NCBI RefSeq assembly: GCF_900112815.1
Contig: NZ_FOND01000004.1
Coordinates: 248,001-312,000 of the forward strand
DNA from: Blastococcus tunisiensis
GTDB taxonomy: Bacteria > Actinomycetota > Actinomycetes > Mycobacteriales > Geodermatophilaceae
Reading direction: 5' to 3'
Length of the DNA: 64,000 nucleotides
A program made the translations under genes and the position numbers. The first letter of the stretch is position 1, and each line of letters begins with the position of its first letter. The notes under the pieces are model-generated. The model saw nothing but the letters and a program-made list of their open reading frames with translations, ran no database searches and had not been told where the DNA came from. Shown piece by piece: positions 43,419 through 52,240 of the stretch.

Positions 43419-44174
43419 GTGGCGGAGAAGAGCGGGAGCTCAGGCGGTCGCAGGACGTCGGCGGACGGCGGCGCGGCGACCGGCACGGCGGCGGTCAGCT
43501 CGTTCCCCGACCGGGGTGCGGACGGCGACGGCCTGACCCAGCGCCAGCGCCGCGTCCTGGAGGTCATCCGCGACTCGATCGAGCGCCGCGGGTATCCCCC
43601 GTCGGTCCGCGAGATCGGCGAGGCGGTGGGGCTCTCCTCGGCGTCCTCGGTCGCCCACCAGCTCTCCGTGCTGCAGAAGAAGGGCTGGCTGCGACGCGAT
43701 CCCAACCGGCCCCGCGCGCTGGACGTCCGCCTGCCCGGCGACTCGCCGCACGCCGTCCCGGCACCCGCGGAGCCCGCGGCCGAGGACACCGGCTTGTCGG
43801 CACCCACCTACGTCCCGCTGGTGGGCCGCATCGCCGCAGGTGGTCCGGTGCTGGCGGAGCAGGCCGTCGAGGACGTCTTCCCGCTCCCGCGCGAGCTGGT
43901 CGGCGAAGGCACCCTGTTCATGCTGAAGGTGGTCGGTGACTCCATGGTGGAGGCGGCCATCTGCGACGGCGACTGGGTGGTGGTCCGGCAGCAGCCGAAC
44001 GCCGAGAACGGCGAGATCGTCGCCGCGATGATCGACGGCGAGGCCACCGTCAAGACCTACAAGCGGCGCGACGGGCACGTGTGGCTGCTGCCGCACAACC
44101 CTGCGTACGAGCCCATCCCGGGTGATGAGGCCACCGTCCTCGGCCGGGTGGTCAGCGTCCTGCGCCGCGTCTGA
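43419..44174 (+). CDS. lexA: SOS repressor LexA
   Basis: A 251-residue LexA. The winged helix (residues 38-105) includes [32 protein letters not shown] and [15 protein letters not shown]. The self-cleavage site is Ala140-Gly141 (GRIAAGG), and the catalytic dyad is Ser175 (GDSM) and Lys212 (ATVKTYK). GTG 43419 is preceded by GAGGAGG. The ~37-residue Ser/Gly-rich N-terminal extension is common in actinobacterial LexA. RecA-stimulated cleavage would derepress itself, chiZ-like and recA. Confidence 0.95.
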   Translation: MAEKSGSSGGRRTSADGGAATGTAAVSSFPDRGADGDGLTQRQRRVLEVIRDSIERRGYPPSVREIGEAVGLSSASSVAHQLSVLQKKGWLRRDPNRPRALDVRLPGDSPHAVPAPAEPAAEDTGLSAPTYVPLVGRIAAGGPVLAEQAVEDVFPLPRELVGEGTLFMLKVVGDSMVEAAICDGDWVVVRQQPNAENGEIVAAMIDGEATVKTYKRRDGHVWLLPHNPAYEPIPGDEATVLGRVVSVLRRV

Positions 44175-44180
44175 CGCCCA

Positions 44181-44220
44181 GCCCCGTCCGGTCGGGACGA
44201 GCGAGCCCACCGGACGGGGC
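44181..44220. terminator. Bidirectional hairpin terminator after lexA
   Basis: A perfect 12-bp stem, GCCCCGTCCGGT at 44181-44192 with its complement at 44209-44220, and a 16-nt loop. It lies between the convergent lexA and the secreted-protein gene. Confidence 0.7.
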
Positions 44221-44228
44221 GGTGCGGG

Positions 44229-45281
44229 TCAGGGACGCCGGCGCAGCATCCCGCCGATCCAGAGCACCACGGTGGCCACGGCGGCCGCGATCAGCGCCGA
44301 GGTCCACGGGGACAGCCCGGAGCTGCTCAGATCGGCGAAGCTCGGCACCGGCGACTCTCCTGCCGCCGGCGGAGCGGCGGTGGCGGCGGGCGTCAGCGGC
44401 ACCCGGGTGAGGTCGCTCGGCAGCCCCTCGCTGGCCACCAGCAGGCTCTGCCCGTCCGCCGCGAAAGTGATCGCCTCCCCCTGGGGAGAGTCGGGCAGCG
44501 GGATGACCACCGGCTCCGCGGAGAGGGCGCCGACGACGTCGTTGCCTGCCAACGGCCAGACGTAGGCGTCGGTGTAGGTCCGCAGCGCCAGCCGCAGGCC
44601 GTCCCCGGACACCGCACCGCCGGTGACCAGCAGCTGACCGGCCCGGCCGACGGGCCCTCCGGGCGTGCCCGTGAGCGTCATGTTCACGCTGGCCACCTTG
44701 GCCAGCGCCACGGTGCCACCGTCCACCAGCGCCGAGGTGGGGCTGTAGACGCCACTGGCGCCCAGCACCTCCTTGGTCACCACGTACGGCGTCCCGTCCG
44801 GCGCGAGCAGGAGAGCCTCGGCGTCGTGCGGGCCGTCGGGATAGGTGAGCCGGTGGACGCCGGTGGTGCCGTCCGGGCGGACGGCCAGCAGTGCCACGGT
44901 GGTGCGGGTGGCCGCGTTGTCCCCCGTGTCGGCCAGCCAGACGGTCCCGTCGGCCGCGACCGCCATGTCCTCCGGGTCGTAGGGGTCGACGGGAGCGGTA
45001 TGGGTGTCGATCACCTGGCAGGCGGGGTCGAGCAGGTGGACGGCCACCTCCTCGCCGCCGTCGTTCATGGCGAGGACCCCGTCGCCGACGTCGACCAGAC
45101 CGGAGATCTCGGCGAGTCGCGGGTCGGTGATCTGGCACTGGACGGTGGGTGCCGCGGCGGCGGCCGCGACCTCGGCGGAGGCGGGCACGGCGCAGCAGAG
45201 GACGGCACCGACACCGAGGACGCCCCCGGCGACCGACCGCCGTCCTCGCACGCCGCTACGCGGTCTGCCGGCCTCGGGCAC
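44229..45281 (-). CDS. Secreted, C-terminally membrane-anchored beta-propeller-like protein
   Basis: A 350-residue protein. A twin-basic start with hydrophobic core (VAGGVLGVGAVLCCAVPASAEV) is a signal peptide. The middle has repeated strand motifs of propeller type (DPEDMAVAADGTVWLADTGDN, AEALLLAPDGTPYVVTKE, GEAITFAADGQSLLVASEG). A C-terminal helix (SALIAAAVATVVLWIGGML) and basic tail (RRRP) anchor it to the membrane. No function is known. GTG 45281 is chosen because it places the signal peptide near the start. It overlaps the PAP2 gene end by 26 bp. Confidence 0.7.
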   Translation of the reverse strand: MPEAGRPRSGVRGRRSVAGGVLGVGAVLCCAVPASAEVAAAAAAPTVQCQITDPRLAEISGLVDVGDGVLAMNDGGEEVAVHLLDPACQVIDTHTAPVDPYDPEDMAVAADGTVWLADTGDNAATRTTVALLAVRPDGTTGVHRLTYPDGPHDAEALLLAPDGTPYVVTKEVLGASGVYSPTSALVDGGTVALAKVASVNMTLTGTPGGPVGRAGQLLVTGGAVSGDGLRLALRTYTDAYVWPLAGNDVVGALSAEPVVIPLPDSPQGEAITFAADGQSLLVASEGLPSDLTRVPLTPAATAAPPAAGESPVPSFADLSSSGLSPWTSALIAAAVATVVLWIGGMLRRRP

Positions 45282-45975
45282 GTACCCAGCGTGACAGAAC
45301 GACTGCATCGAGTCCGTGAACCACGCCCAACAGCACGATGCCCACCGCTCCCCCGACGATGGCGTCGGTGATCCAGTGGAAGTCCAGCGAGACCATCGAG
45401 ACGCCGGTGGCGACCGGCCCGGCGATGCTCAGCCACCAGAACGCCCGCTGCACCCGGGCGGGCAGTTCGTACTCGACCGCCAGCCACCGGGCGACGCCCC
45501 ACATGATGACGGCGTTCGCCACGTGGCCCGACGGGAACGATGCGCCGTCGACGTGGAAGAAGAGCTCGTCGGGGTGCCCCGGCGCGGTCCGCCCGGTACC
45601 GAACTTCACCGCGTAGACGCCCACGGTCAGCGTGCCCAGCGCGAGCAGCACGCGCAGCAGAGGGACCACGGTGCGGTGCCGCCAGGCCAGGTAGCCGACC
45701 AGGACGGCCAGGACGATGAGGATGGTCGCCCGACCGCCCAGCTGGGTGACCGCCCAGATGACCGGATAGGCGGCCGAGTCGCGCAACCCCCAGCCGCGGA
45801 CGGCGTCGGAGACCCACAGGTCCAGCGGCTCCAGTGCGCCGCCGGCGAGCAGGTCGGCGGTGACCACGCCGCCCACGAGCAGGGCGAGCAGCACCAGCCA
45901 CCACGGTGGGCGGCCGATCGTGGGAACGCGGGTGCGCTCGGACACGCCGGCGTCCCGCACCACGCCGCTCGTCAC
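45256..45975 (-). CDS. PAP2-superfamily membrane phosphatase
   Basis: A 239-residue protein with about six transmembrane segments. PAP2 motifs are visible: KFGTGRTAP (a variant of KX6RP), FPSGHVANA (PSGH) and SLDFHWITD (SRX5HX3D variant with His and Asp retained). Members dephosphorylate lipid phosphates such as undecaprenyl pyrophosphate or phosphatidic acid at the outer membrane face. It is downstream of hflX by 77 bp and could be cotranscribed. Confidence 0.85.
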   Translation of the reverse strand: MTSGVVRDAGVSERTRVPTIGRPPWWLVLLALLVGGVVTADLLAGGALEPLDLWVSDAVRGWGLRDSAAYPVIWAVTQLGGRATILIVLAVLVGYLAWRHRTVVPLLRVLLALGTLTVGVYAVKFGTGRTAPGHPDELFFHVDGASFPSGHVANAVIMWGVARWLAVEYELPARVQRAFWWLSIAGPVATGVSMVSLDFHWITDAIVGGAVGIVLLGVVHGLDAVVLSRWVRARGRQTA

Positions 45976-46052
45976 GTCGCCACCGTACCGGGCCGTGATC
46001 TCCCCGTGATCCGGACGAGCCGGTTCCCCGCCGTCCAGGCCGCGCGACAGGA

Positions 46053-47501
46053 TCAGGCGACCGGGACGGCGAACTGCTCGAGCGTCGCCGCCAGGCCACC
46101 GTCCACCCGGGCGCTGAGCCGGGTACCGGCGTCCTCGTGCCGTTCGCTGAGCACCTCGCCGTCGCGGTGCACCCGGGCGACCACGTCACCGCGGTCGTAG
46201 GGCACCAGCACCTCGACGTCGACGTCCGGGTGCGGCAGCCGGGTGGCGATCAGCTCGCGGAGGGCCTCGATGCCGGTGCCCGTCCGTGCCGACACCCACA
46301 CGGCGCCGGGCAGTGCCCTGCGCAAGGTCAGGATGTCGTCCTCGGTCATCGCGTCGACCTTGTTGACGACGATGACCTCCGGCACGGCCGCGGCGTCGAT
46401 CTCACCGAGGACCACCCGCACGGCGTCGATCTGGCCCAGCGGGTCGGGGTCGGAGCCGTCCACGACGTGCAGCAGCAGATCGGCGGCGGCGACCTCCTCC
46501 AGCGTGGAGCGGAACGCGTCGACCAGCTGGTGCGGCAGGTGCCGGACGAACCCGACCGTGTCGGTCAGGGTGTACTCGCGGCCGTCGGGCGACTCGGCCC
46601 GGCGGACGGTCGGGTCCAGCGTGGCGAACAGCGCGTCCTCCACCAGCACCCCGGCGCCGGTGAGCGCGTTGAGGAGGCTCGACTTCCCGGCGTTGGTGTA
46701 GCCCGCGATCGCCACGCTCGGCGTCGCGTTCCGGTCGCGACTGGAACGCTGGGTGGCCCGCGCGGTCGCCATGCCGGCGATCTCCTTGCGCAGCTTGCTC
46801 ACCCGGGCGCGGATCCGCCGCCGATCGGTCTCGATCTTGGTCTCACCCGGTCCACGGGTACCGATACCGCCACCACCGGCGACCCGGCCACCGGCCTGCC
46901 GGGACAGCGACTCACCCCAGCCGCGCAGTCGCGGCAGCATGTACTGCATCTGCGCCAGCTCGACCTGCGCCTTGCCCTCCCGGCTGCTCGCGTGCTGGGC
47001 GAAGATGTCCAGGATCAGCGCCGTCCGGTCGACGACCTTGACCTTGAGGATCTTCTCCAGCTGGTTGAGCTGGCCGGGGGTCAGCTCGCCGTCGCAGATC
47101 ACGGTGTCGGCGCCGGTCGCGGCGACGATGTCGCGGATCTCGTTGGCCTTGCCGGACCCCACGTAGGTGGCCGCGTCCGGCTTGTCGCGACGCTGGCTCA
47201 CCGCCTCCAGCACCTGGGAGCCCGCGGTCTCGGCCAGGGCGGCGAGCTCGGCGAGCGACCGGTCGGCGTCGGCCTGCGTGCCCTCCGTCCACACGCCGAC
47301 CAGCACGACGCGCTCGAGGCGCAGCCGGCGGTACTCGACCTCGGTGACGTCGGCGAGCTCGGTGGACAGCCCCGCCACGCGGCGCAGCGCACCGCGGGCC
47401 TCGAGGGCGTAGGAGCCGGTGGTGTCGTCGGGCTCGTCCCAGTGCCCGGCCGGTGCGGGACGGGTCTGGTCGTCGAAGGGGACGTCGGGAGCGGTCGTCA
47501 T
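46053..47501 (-). CDS. hflX: GTPase HflX
   Basis: A 482-residue ribosome-associated GTPase. The N-terminal HflX domain has LVGVWTEGTQADAD and TYVGSGKANEI. A glycine-rich linker (GGRVAGGGGIGTRGPGETKIETD) precedes the G domain, with G1 GYTNAGKSSLLNAL, G3 DTVGF and G4 NKVDA. HflX splits stalled 70S ribosomes. ATG 47501 is used because the conserved domain begins shortly after. Longer in-frame sequence has no homology. It is divergent from a small acidic gene. Confidence 0.93.
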   Translation of the reverse strand: MTTAPDVPFDDQTRPAPAGHWDEPDDTTGSYALEARGALRRVAGLSTELADVTEVEYRRLRLERVVLVGVWTEGTQADADRSLAELAALAETAGSQVLEAVSQRRDKPDAATYVGSGKANEIRDIVAATGADTVICDGELTPGQLNQLEKILKVKVVDRTALILDIFAQHASSREGKAQVELAQMQYMLPRLRGWGESLSRQAGGRVAGGGGIGTRGPGETKIETDRRRIRARVSKLRKEIAGMATARATQRSSRDRNATPSVAIAGYTNAGKSSLLNALTGAGVLVEDALFATLDPTVRRAESPDGREYTLTDTVGFVRHLPHQLVDAFRSTLEEVAAADLLLHVVDGSDPDPLGQIDAVRVVLGEIDAAAVPEVIVVNKVDAMTEDDILTLRRALPGAVWVSARTGTGIEALRELIATRLPHPDVDVEVLVPYDRGDVVARVHRDGEVLSERHEDAGTRLSARVDGGLAATLEQFAVPVA

Positions 47502-47642
47502 CGTCTCCAATGTGGCATGCCCCGTCCTCGGGGGCACCTGAGTTGTGCGCATCGCCCGGTACAACGCACGCGGGGTCCAGGTGCATCCCACCCGCTCCCG
47601 GGTAGGGGCGCAACGACGCATCCACACGACGAGGGGATCGCC

Positions 47643-47852
47643 ATGAGCGAGACAGGATCCAGCAAGCTCGGCTCGGACAGCGAGGTCGACGACCCGGGAC
47701 GCGACCCGAAGGGGCTCGGCGGGCCGTCGCGCAACCCGCTCGGGGGCGGCCCCGATCAGGACAGCGGGCGCGGCGAGGCCGACCCGCAGCCGGGCATCGA
47801 GGGCCAGTCGATGATGCCGGAGTCGCCCAGCGAGGACGACGACCGCGCCTGA
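47643..47852 (+). CDS. Small acidic, disordered hypothetical protein
   Basis: A 69-residue protein rich in Asp, Gly, Ser and Pro with no hydrophobic segment (MSETGSSKLGSDSEVDDPG start, EDDDRA end). GAGGGGA lies before the ATG. It is probably intrinsically disordered. Function unknown. It is divergent from hflX and meets dapF tail to tail. Confidence 0.6.
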   Translation: MSETGSSKLGSDSEVDDPGRDPKGLGGPSRNPLGGGPDQDSGRGEADPQPGIEGQSMMPESPSEDDDRA

Positions 47853-47862
47853 CCCCGGGCGC

Positions 47863-48741
47863 TCAGCCGGCCAGCCACTCCGGGCACAGCTCACCGGCGG
47901 CCACCAGCACCGCCGGCCCGGTGAGCAGCGTCGTCCCGGGGGTCACCTGCACCGACAGGCGGCCCCCGGGCACGTCGACGAGGACGGTCCCCTCGGCCCG
48001 TCCCGCGGCGGCCAGCGCCGCGTAGCCGGCGGCGCAGGCGCCGGTGCCGCAGGACCGGGTCTCCCCGACCCCGCGCTCGACCACGCGGAGGCGGATGTGC
48101 GCGCCGGCCTCCAGCACGTTCACCAGCTCCACGTTCACGCCGTCCGGGAAGAGCCCGGCGTCGACGGACGGCGTCCCGCTCAGGTCCAGCCCGTCGACGT
48201 CGACGTCGGTCAGGCAGGCCAGGTGCGGGTTGCCCATCGAGACGGCCAGGCCGGCGAAGGTCCGGCCGGCGACCCCGGCCTCCCCGGCGCCGAACTCCCG
48301 TGCCGGACCCATGTCCACCCAGTAGTTGCCGTCCGCGGTCGCACCGACCCGGCGCGGACCACCTCGGGTGCCCACCAGGATCCCGGCCTCGCAGGTGGCC
48401 CGGTCCAGCAGACCCTCGGCGACCAGGGCGTGCAGGAACAGCCGGATCCCGTTCCCGCACATCTCGGCGGTGGACCCGTCGGCGTTGCGGTGGTCCATGA
48501 ACCACTCGCAGCTGTCCAGGTGCGCCCCCAGCACGGCCGCGGCGTCGGGCACGTGCACGCTGCGCACGAGGCGGAGCACGCCGTCGCCGCCGAGCCCGCC
48601 GCGCCGGTCGCAGAGCCGCCGCACCAGGGCCTCGTCCAGCCGGTGCTCGGGCCACACGGCGCCGTCGGGGTCGGGCAGGACGACGAAGTCGTTCTCCGTG
48701 CCGTGGCCGGCGAGCACCCGGGGAGCGTTGGCGGAGGTCAC
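47863..48741 (-). CDS. dapF: Diaminopimelate epimerase
   Basis: A 292-residue DapF. GHGTENDFVV at the N-terminus, the first catalytic cysteine in EMCGNGIRL and the second in RSCGTGACAAGYA are both present. It interconverts LL- and meso-diaminopimelate for lysine and peptidoglycan synthesis. GTG 48741 overlaps the miaA stop, so miaA and dapF are coupled. The order extradiol-like gene, miaA, dapF, hflX is common in actinobacteria. Confidence 0.94.
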   Translation of the reverse strand: MTSANAPRVLAGHGTENDFVVLPDPDGAVWPEHRLDEALVRRLCDRRGGLGGDGVLRLVRSVHVPDAAAVLGAHLDSCEWFMDHRNADGSTAEMCGNGIRLFLHALVAEGLLDRATCEAGILVGTRGGPRRVGATADGNYWVDMGPAREFGAGEAGVAGRTFAGLAVSMGNPHLACLTDVDVDGLDLSGTPSVDAGLFPDGVNVELVNVLEAGAHIRLRVVERGVGETRSCGTGACAAGYAALAAAGRAEGTVLVDVPGGRLSVQVTPGTTLLTGPAVLVAAGELCPEWLAG

Positions 48742-49658
48742 GGCCCGATCGTACGGGCGGTGATCACCGAGGAGACCGCGTCGACCAGGTCGGGACGCCC
48801 GGCGTCGAATGGGCTGATCGTGGCGTCGCGCCGGAACCAGGACCGCTGCCGCCGCACGAACCGCCGCGTCGTGGACACGGTGCGCTCGCGCGCCTCCGAC
48901 GGCGTCAGCCCGCCGTCGAGCTGGGCCAGCACCTGCGCGTAGCCCAGGGCCCGGGAGGCGGTGGGGCCCTCCCGCAAGCCATCCTCGGCCAGCCGGGCCA
49001 CCTCGTCGACGAAGCCGGCGGCCCACATCCGGTCCACCCGGTCGGCCACCCGCCGGTCGAGCTCGGCCGGCTCCCGGTCCAGGCCCAGGACGACGGCCGG
49101 GTAGTGCGGGCGGGGCTCGGGCAGCTGGGCGCGGAACGGCCCGCCGGTGAGCTCGATGACCTCGAGCGCGCGGACGATCCGCCGTCCGTTGGTCGGCAGC
49201 ACCGCGGCCGCCGCCGCCGGGTCGAGCCCGGCCAGCCGCTCGTGCAGCGCGGCCGCGCCCACGGTGCCGAGCTCGGCCTCCAGCCGCGCACGCAGCGCCG
49301 GGTCGGTGCCCGGGAAGTCGAGCTCGTCGAGGACGGCGCGCAGGTAGAGGCCCGAGCCGCCGACCAGCAGCGGCACGGTGCCCGCCGCCCGGAGCCGGTC
49401 GATCTCGGCACGGGCGCGCTGCCGGTACTCGGCCACGGACGCCGCCTGCCGGACGTGCCAGAGGTCCAGCAGGTGGTGCGGGACGCCCTCCCGCTCGGCG
49501 AGGCCGGGCTTCGCGGTCCCGATGTCCATGCCGCGGTAGAGCTGCATGGAATCGGCGTTGACGACCTCCCCGCCGAACCGGTGGGCCAGCGCCACCGCCA
49601 GCGCCGTCTTGCCCGTCGCCGTCGGGCCGACGATCGCGACCACCGGCGGGGGCGTCAC
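48738..49658 (-). CDS. miaA: tRNA dimethylallyltransferase
   Basis: A 306-residue MiaA. P-loop GPTATGKTALA, DSMQLYRGMDIGTAKP and TNGRRIVRALEVIE are diagnostic, and the C-terminal RRQRSWFRRD region binds the anticodon stem. It adds an isopentenyl group to A37 of tRNAs reading UNN codons. MiaB, 3 kb away, methylthiolates the same base. GTG 49658 overlaps the upstream gene by four bases and the stop overlaps dapF. Confidence 0.94.
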   Translation of the reverse strand: MTPPPVVAIVGPTATGKTALAVALAHRFGGEVVNADSMQLYRGMDIGTAKPGLAEREGVPHHLLDLWHVRQAASVAEYRQRARAEIDRLRAAGTVPLLVGGSGLYLRAVLDELDFPGTDPALRARLEAELGTVGAAALHERLAGLDPAAAAAVLPTNGRRIVRALEVIELTGGPFRAQLPEPRPHYPAVVLGLDREPAELDRRVADRVDRMWAAGFVDEVARLAEDGLREGPTASRALGYAQVLAQLDGGLTPSEARERTVSTTRRFVRRQRSWFRRDATISPFDAGRPDLVDAVSSVITARTIGP

Positions 49659-50380
49659 GCCGCCACCCAGGAGGCCACGAGGTAGCCGACCCCGAACGGC
49701 GCGGCGTCGTGGTGCAGCCGGGCGCTGATCGTGCGCCCGTCCAGGGCGGCGCCCACCGCGCGCCACACGGGCACGCCGGCGGCGAGCAGGCGTGCCCCCT
49801 CCTCCGCGTCGAGGGCGGCGAGGGCACCGGCGTCCCCGCCGGCCAGCGCCCGGGCGACGGCGGCGTCGAACGGCCCGGCGGCGGCGTCCAGGTAGCCCGG
49901 GGCCCCGGTGCTGCGCCGGGCGGAACCGTCGCCCATCGCCAGGATCCCCACCGGTGCGGGCAGATCGCGCACCAGCTGTGCCAGGTCGACCGGGCCGACC
50001 CCCACGCGGCCGCCGGAGAAGCCCGCCTCGTCCAGCAGCCAGGCGCCCAGCGTGTGCGCCATCGGTGCCCGGCGGTCGCCTGGCCGGGCCCGTGCCTGGA
50101 AGGCGATCTCCAGGTCCAACCCGATCCCGCGGAGGGTGCCGGCGTCGCCGGGCCCGAGCCGAGGCCCCGGGGGCGCGCCCTCCCCCACCACCACGACGAC
50201 CTCGGGGCGCACCGCCAGCAGCTCGGCGACCGCGGCGGCGCAGGCGCTCCGCAACGCCGTGGTGCTCTCGTCCGCACGGCCCTCGACGGGGGGCAGCAGG
50301 AGCGGCGGCGCGGGGCAGAAGGCCACGGCGACCGAGGCGCGGGCGCCCGGCGGGGGCGGTCCAGGGGGAAAGGCGCTCAC
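49655..50380 (-). CDS. Class III extradiol dioxygenase-like (LigB fold) protein
   Basis: A 241-residue protein with a fold-level match to LigB-type dioxygenases: VAFCPAPPLLLPPVEG at the start, VVVVGEGAPPG, GILAMGDGSAR and the ending HHDAAPFGVGYLVA. The Fe ligands of true extradiol enzymes (usually two His and a Glu) are not obviously complete, so activity is doubtful. Genes like this sit next to miaA in many actinobacteria, suggesting a conserved non-catabolic role. GTG 50380 is preferred; ATG 50413 is possible. Confidence 0.75.
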   Translation of the reverse strand: MSAFPPGPPPPGARASVAVAFCPAPPLLLPPVEGRADESTTALRSACAAAVAELLAVRPEVVVVVGEGAPPGPRLGPGDAGTLRGIGLDLEIAFQARARPGDRRAPMAHTLGAWLLDEAGFSGGRVGVGPVDLAQLVRDLPAPVGILAMGDGSARRSTGAPGYLDAAAGPFDAAVARALAGGDAGALAALDAEEGARLLAAGVPVWRAVGAALDGRTISARLHHDAAPFGVGYLVASWVAA

Positions 50381-50421
50381 GCCGGCCAGTCTCCCGGATG
50401 CGACGTGGGACACTGCCGGAC

Positions 50422-52233
50422 GTGTCGAGCACGGACAACCCCGGGAACGGGGCGCAGCAGGACTCTCCGCCGATTGCGGAGACCACCGAGACGGTCAGCA
50501 CGGAGGTGGTGAGCCCCGCCGTGGCGGACGCTCCCCCGCCGGGGCAGGCCGCCGAACCCGAGGCTGCCGGCGCCGGGTCGACCACGGCAGAGGCGGAGGC
50601 ACCCGGCCCCGAGGCGCCCGAGGCGACCGCCCCCGAGGCGACGGCACCCGACACGGTGAACCCCGACGCGCCGAACCCCGACACGGCGACCCCCACGGAT
50701 GCGGCGACCCCCACGGATGCGGCGACCCCCACGGATGCGGCGACCCCCACGGATGCGGCGACCACCACGGATGCGGCGACCACCACGGATGCGGTGACCA
50801 CCACGGAGGCGGTGACCGGCTCGGAGGCGGTGACCCCCGAGGCGGGCACGCCGGCGGCACCGGCGCCCGGCAACGCCGCCCTCGCCGACCCCACCGCCGA
50901 CACGCCTGCTCCCGCCGCGCCGAAGCCACGTCCGTCGGCGCCCCGTCCGGTGCCGCGCCCGATGCCGCAGCCCACGGCCGCCGCGCCGGAGCCGGCCGTC
51001 GACGTGCCCGCCGTCCCGGCCAGTGATCCCACGCAGTGGGGCCGGGTCGACGAGGAGGGCACGGTCTACGTGCGCACGGCCGAGGGCGAGCGCGCGGTCG
51101 GGTCGTGGCAGGCCGGCGAGCCGGCGGCCGGGCTGGCGCACTACGGGCGTCGCTACGACGACCTGGCCACCGAGGTTGCCCTGCTCGAGGCCCGGCTCAA
51201 GGCGCACACCGGCAACCCGTCGGAGATCCGCAGCAAGGCCCAGGGCCTCGCGGAGTCCATCCCCACCGCCACCGCCGTGGGTGACCTGGAGGGTCTCGCC
51301 GCACGGGCCCGCGCCATGGTGCAGACGGCCGACGCGGCGGCCGCGGAGTACCGGGCCGAGAAGGCGGCCGCCCGCGCCGCCCAGATCGCCCGCAAGGAGG
51401 CGCTGGCCGCCGAGGCCGAGCAGATCGCCGCCGAGTCGACGTCCTGGAAGGCGGCCGGCGACCGGCTCAAGGCCATCGTCGAGGAGTGGAAGACGATCCG
51501 CGGGATCGACCGCAAGACCGACGACGCGCTCTGGACCCGGTTCGCCGCCGCCCGGGACGCGTTCGGCCGGCGCCGGGGTGCGCACTTCGCCTCCCTCGAC
51601 GCGCAGCGCGGTGAGGCCCGCGCCGCCAAGCAGCAGCTGATCGAGGAGGCGCGGCGGCTCGCCACCTCCACCGAGTGGGGGCCGACCAGCGCGGCCATGC
51701 GGGCGCTGATGGACCGCTGGAAGGCCGTGCCGCGGACCGGCCGGGAGGGCGACGACGACCTCTGGAAGGAGTTCCGCGCCGCCCAGGACGTGTTCTTCGC
51801 CGCCCGCGCGGAGTCGGACAAGAAGCGCACCGGCGAGGAACAGGCCAACCAGCAGCAGAAGGAAGAGCTCCTCGCCCAGGCTGAGAAGCTCGACCCCGCC
51901 GGCGACCTCAAGGGTGCCCAGAACGCGCTGCGCAAGATCCAGGAGCGCTACGACGCCATCGGGCACGTGCCCCGCGGGGTCATGCGGCAGCTCGAGGACC
52001 GCATGCAGGCCGTCGAGCAGAAGGTGCGCGGCGCGGCGGACTCCACCCGCATCCGGACCGCTCCGGAGAACCCGATGGTGACCTCGATGCGCGCCGCGGT
52101 GACCAAGGCCGAGGAGCAGCTGGCCAAGGCCGAAGCAGCCGGCGACGCCCGGCGGATCGAGGAGGCGAAGGCGAACCTGGCGACCCGCCGCGAGTGGCTG
52201 GCCGAGGCCGAGAAGTCCGCCGGCCGGCGCTGA
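50422..52233 (+). CDS. DUF349 domain protein with tandem-repeat N-terminus
   Basis: A 603-residue protein. Residues 1-205 are a disordered Pro/Ala/Thr/Glu region containing the TPTDAA repeats. A short ordered segment follows (WGRVDEEGTVYVRTAEGERAVGSW). Residues about 245-600 hold several DUF349 helical repeats with W-K-x-A signatures (TSWKAAGDRLKAIVEEWKTI, DRWKAVPRTGREGDDDLW). Strong coiled-coil tendency. DUF349 function is not established. GTG 50422 is a best guess; ATG 50398 is in frame but lacks a ribosome site. Confidence 0.82.
   Translation: MSSTDNPGNGAQQDSPPIAETTETVSTEVVSPAVADAPPPGQAAEPEAAGAGSTTAEAEAPGPEAPEATAPEATAPDTVNPDAPNPDTATPTDAATPTDAATPTDAATPTDAATTTDAATTTDAVTTTEAVTGSEAVTPEAGTPAAPAPGNAALADPTADTPAPAAPKPRPSAPRPVPRPMPQPTAAAPEPAVDVPAVPASDPTQWGRVDEEGTVYVRTAEGERAVGSWQAGEPAAGLAHYGRRYDDLATEVALLEARLKAHTGNPSEIRSKAQGLAESIPTATAVGDLEGLAARARAMVQTADAAAAEYRAEKAAARAAQIARKEALAAEAEQIAAESTSWKAAGDRLKAIVEEWKTIRGIDRKTDDALWTRFAAARDAFGRRRGAHFASLDAQRGEARAAKQQLIEEARRLATSTEWGPTSAAMRALMDRWKAVPRTGREGDDDLWKEFRAAQDVFFAARAESDKKRTGEEQANQQQKEELLAQAEKLDPAGDLKGAQNALRKIQERYDAIGHVPRGVMRQLEDRMQAVEQKVRGAADSTRIRTAPENPMVTSMRAAVTKAEEQLAKAEAAGDARRIEEAKANLATRREWLAEAEKSAGRR
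50689..50832 (+). repeat. 18-bp tandem repeat, about 8 units, inside the DUF349 gene
   Basis: Units of ACCCCCACGGATGCGGCG encode TPTDAA four times, then TTTDAA twice, TTTDAV and TTTEAV. The first four units are identical at the DNA level; later ones drift. The unit is a multiple of three, so copy-number change keeps the frame. Confidence 0.9.
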
Positions 52234-52240
52234 CGCTCCG

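Noticed and set aside
50689-50832. Considered as a CRISPR-like array
   Set aside because: The units are contiguous 18-mers without spacers and in frame with a protein, so it is a coding tandem repeat.
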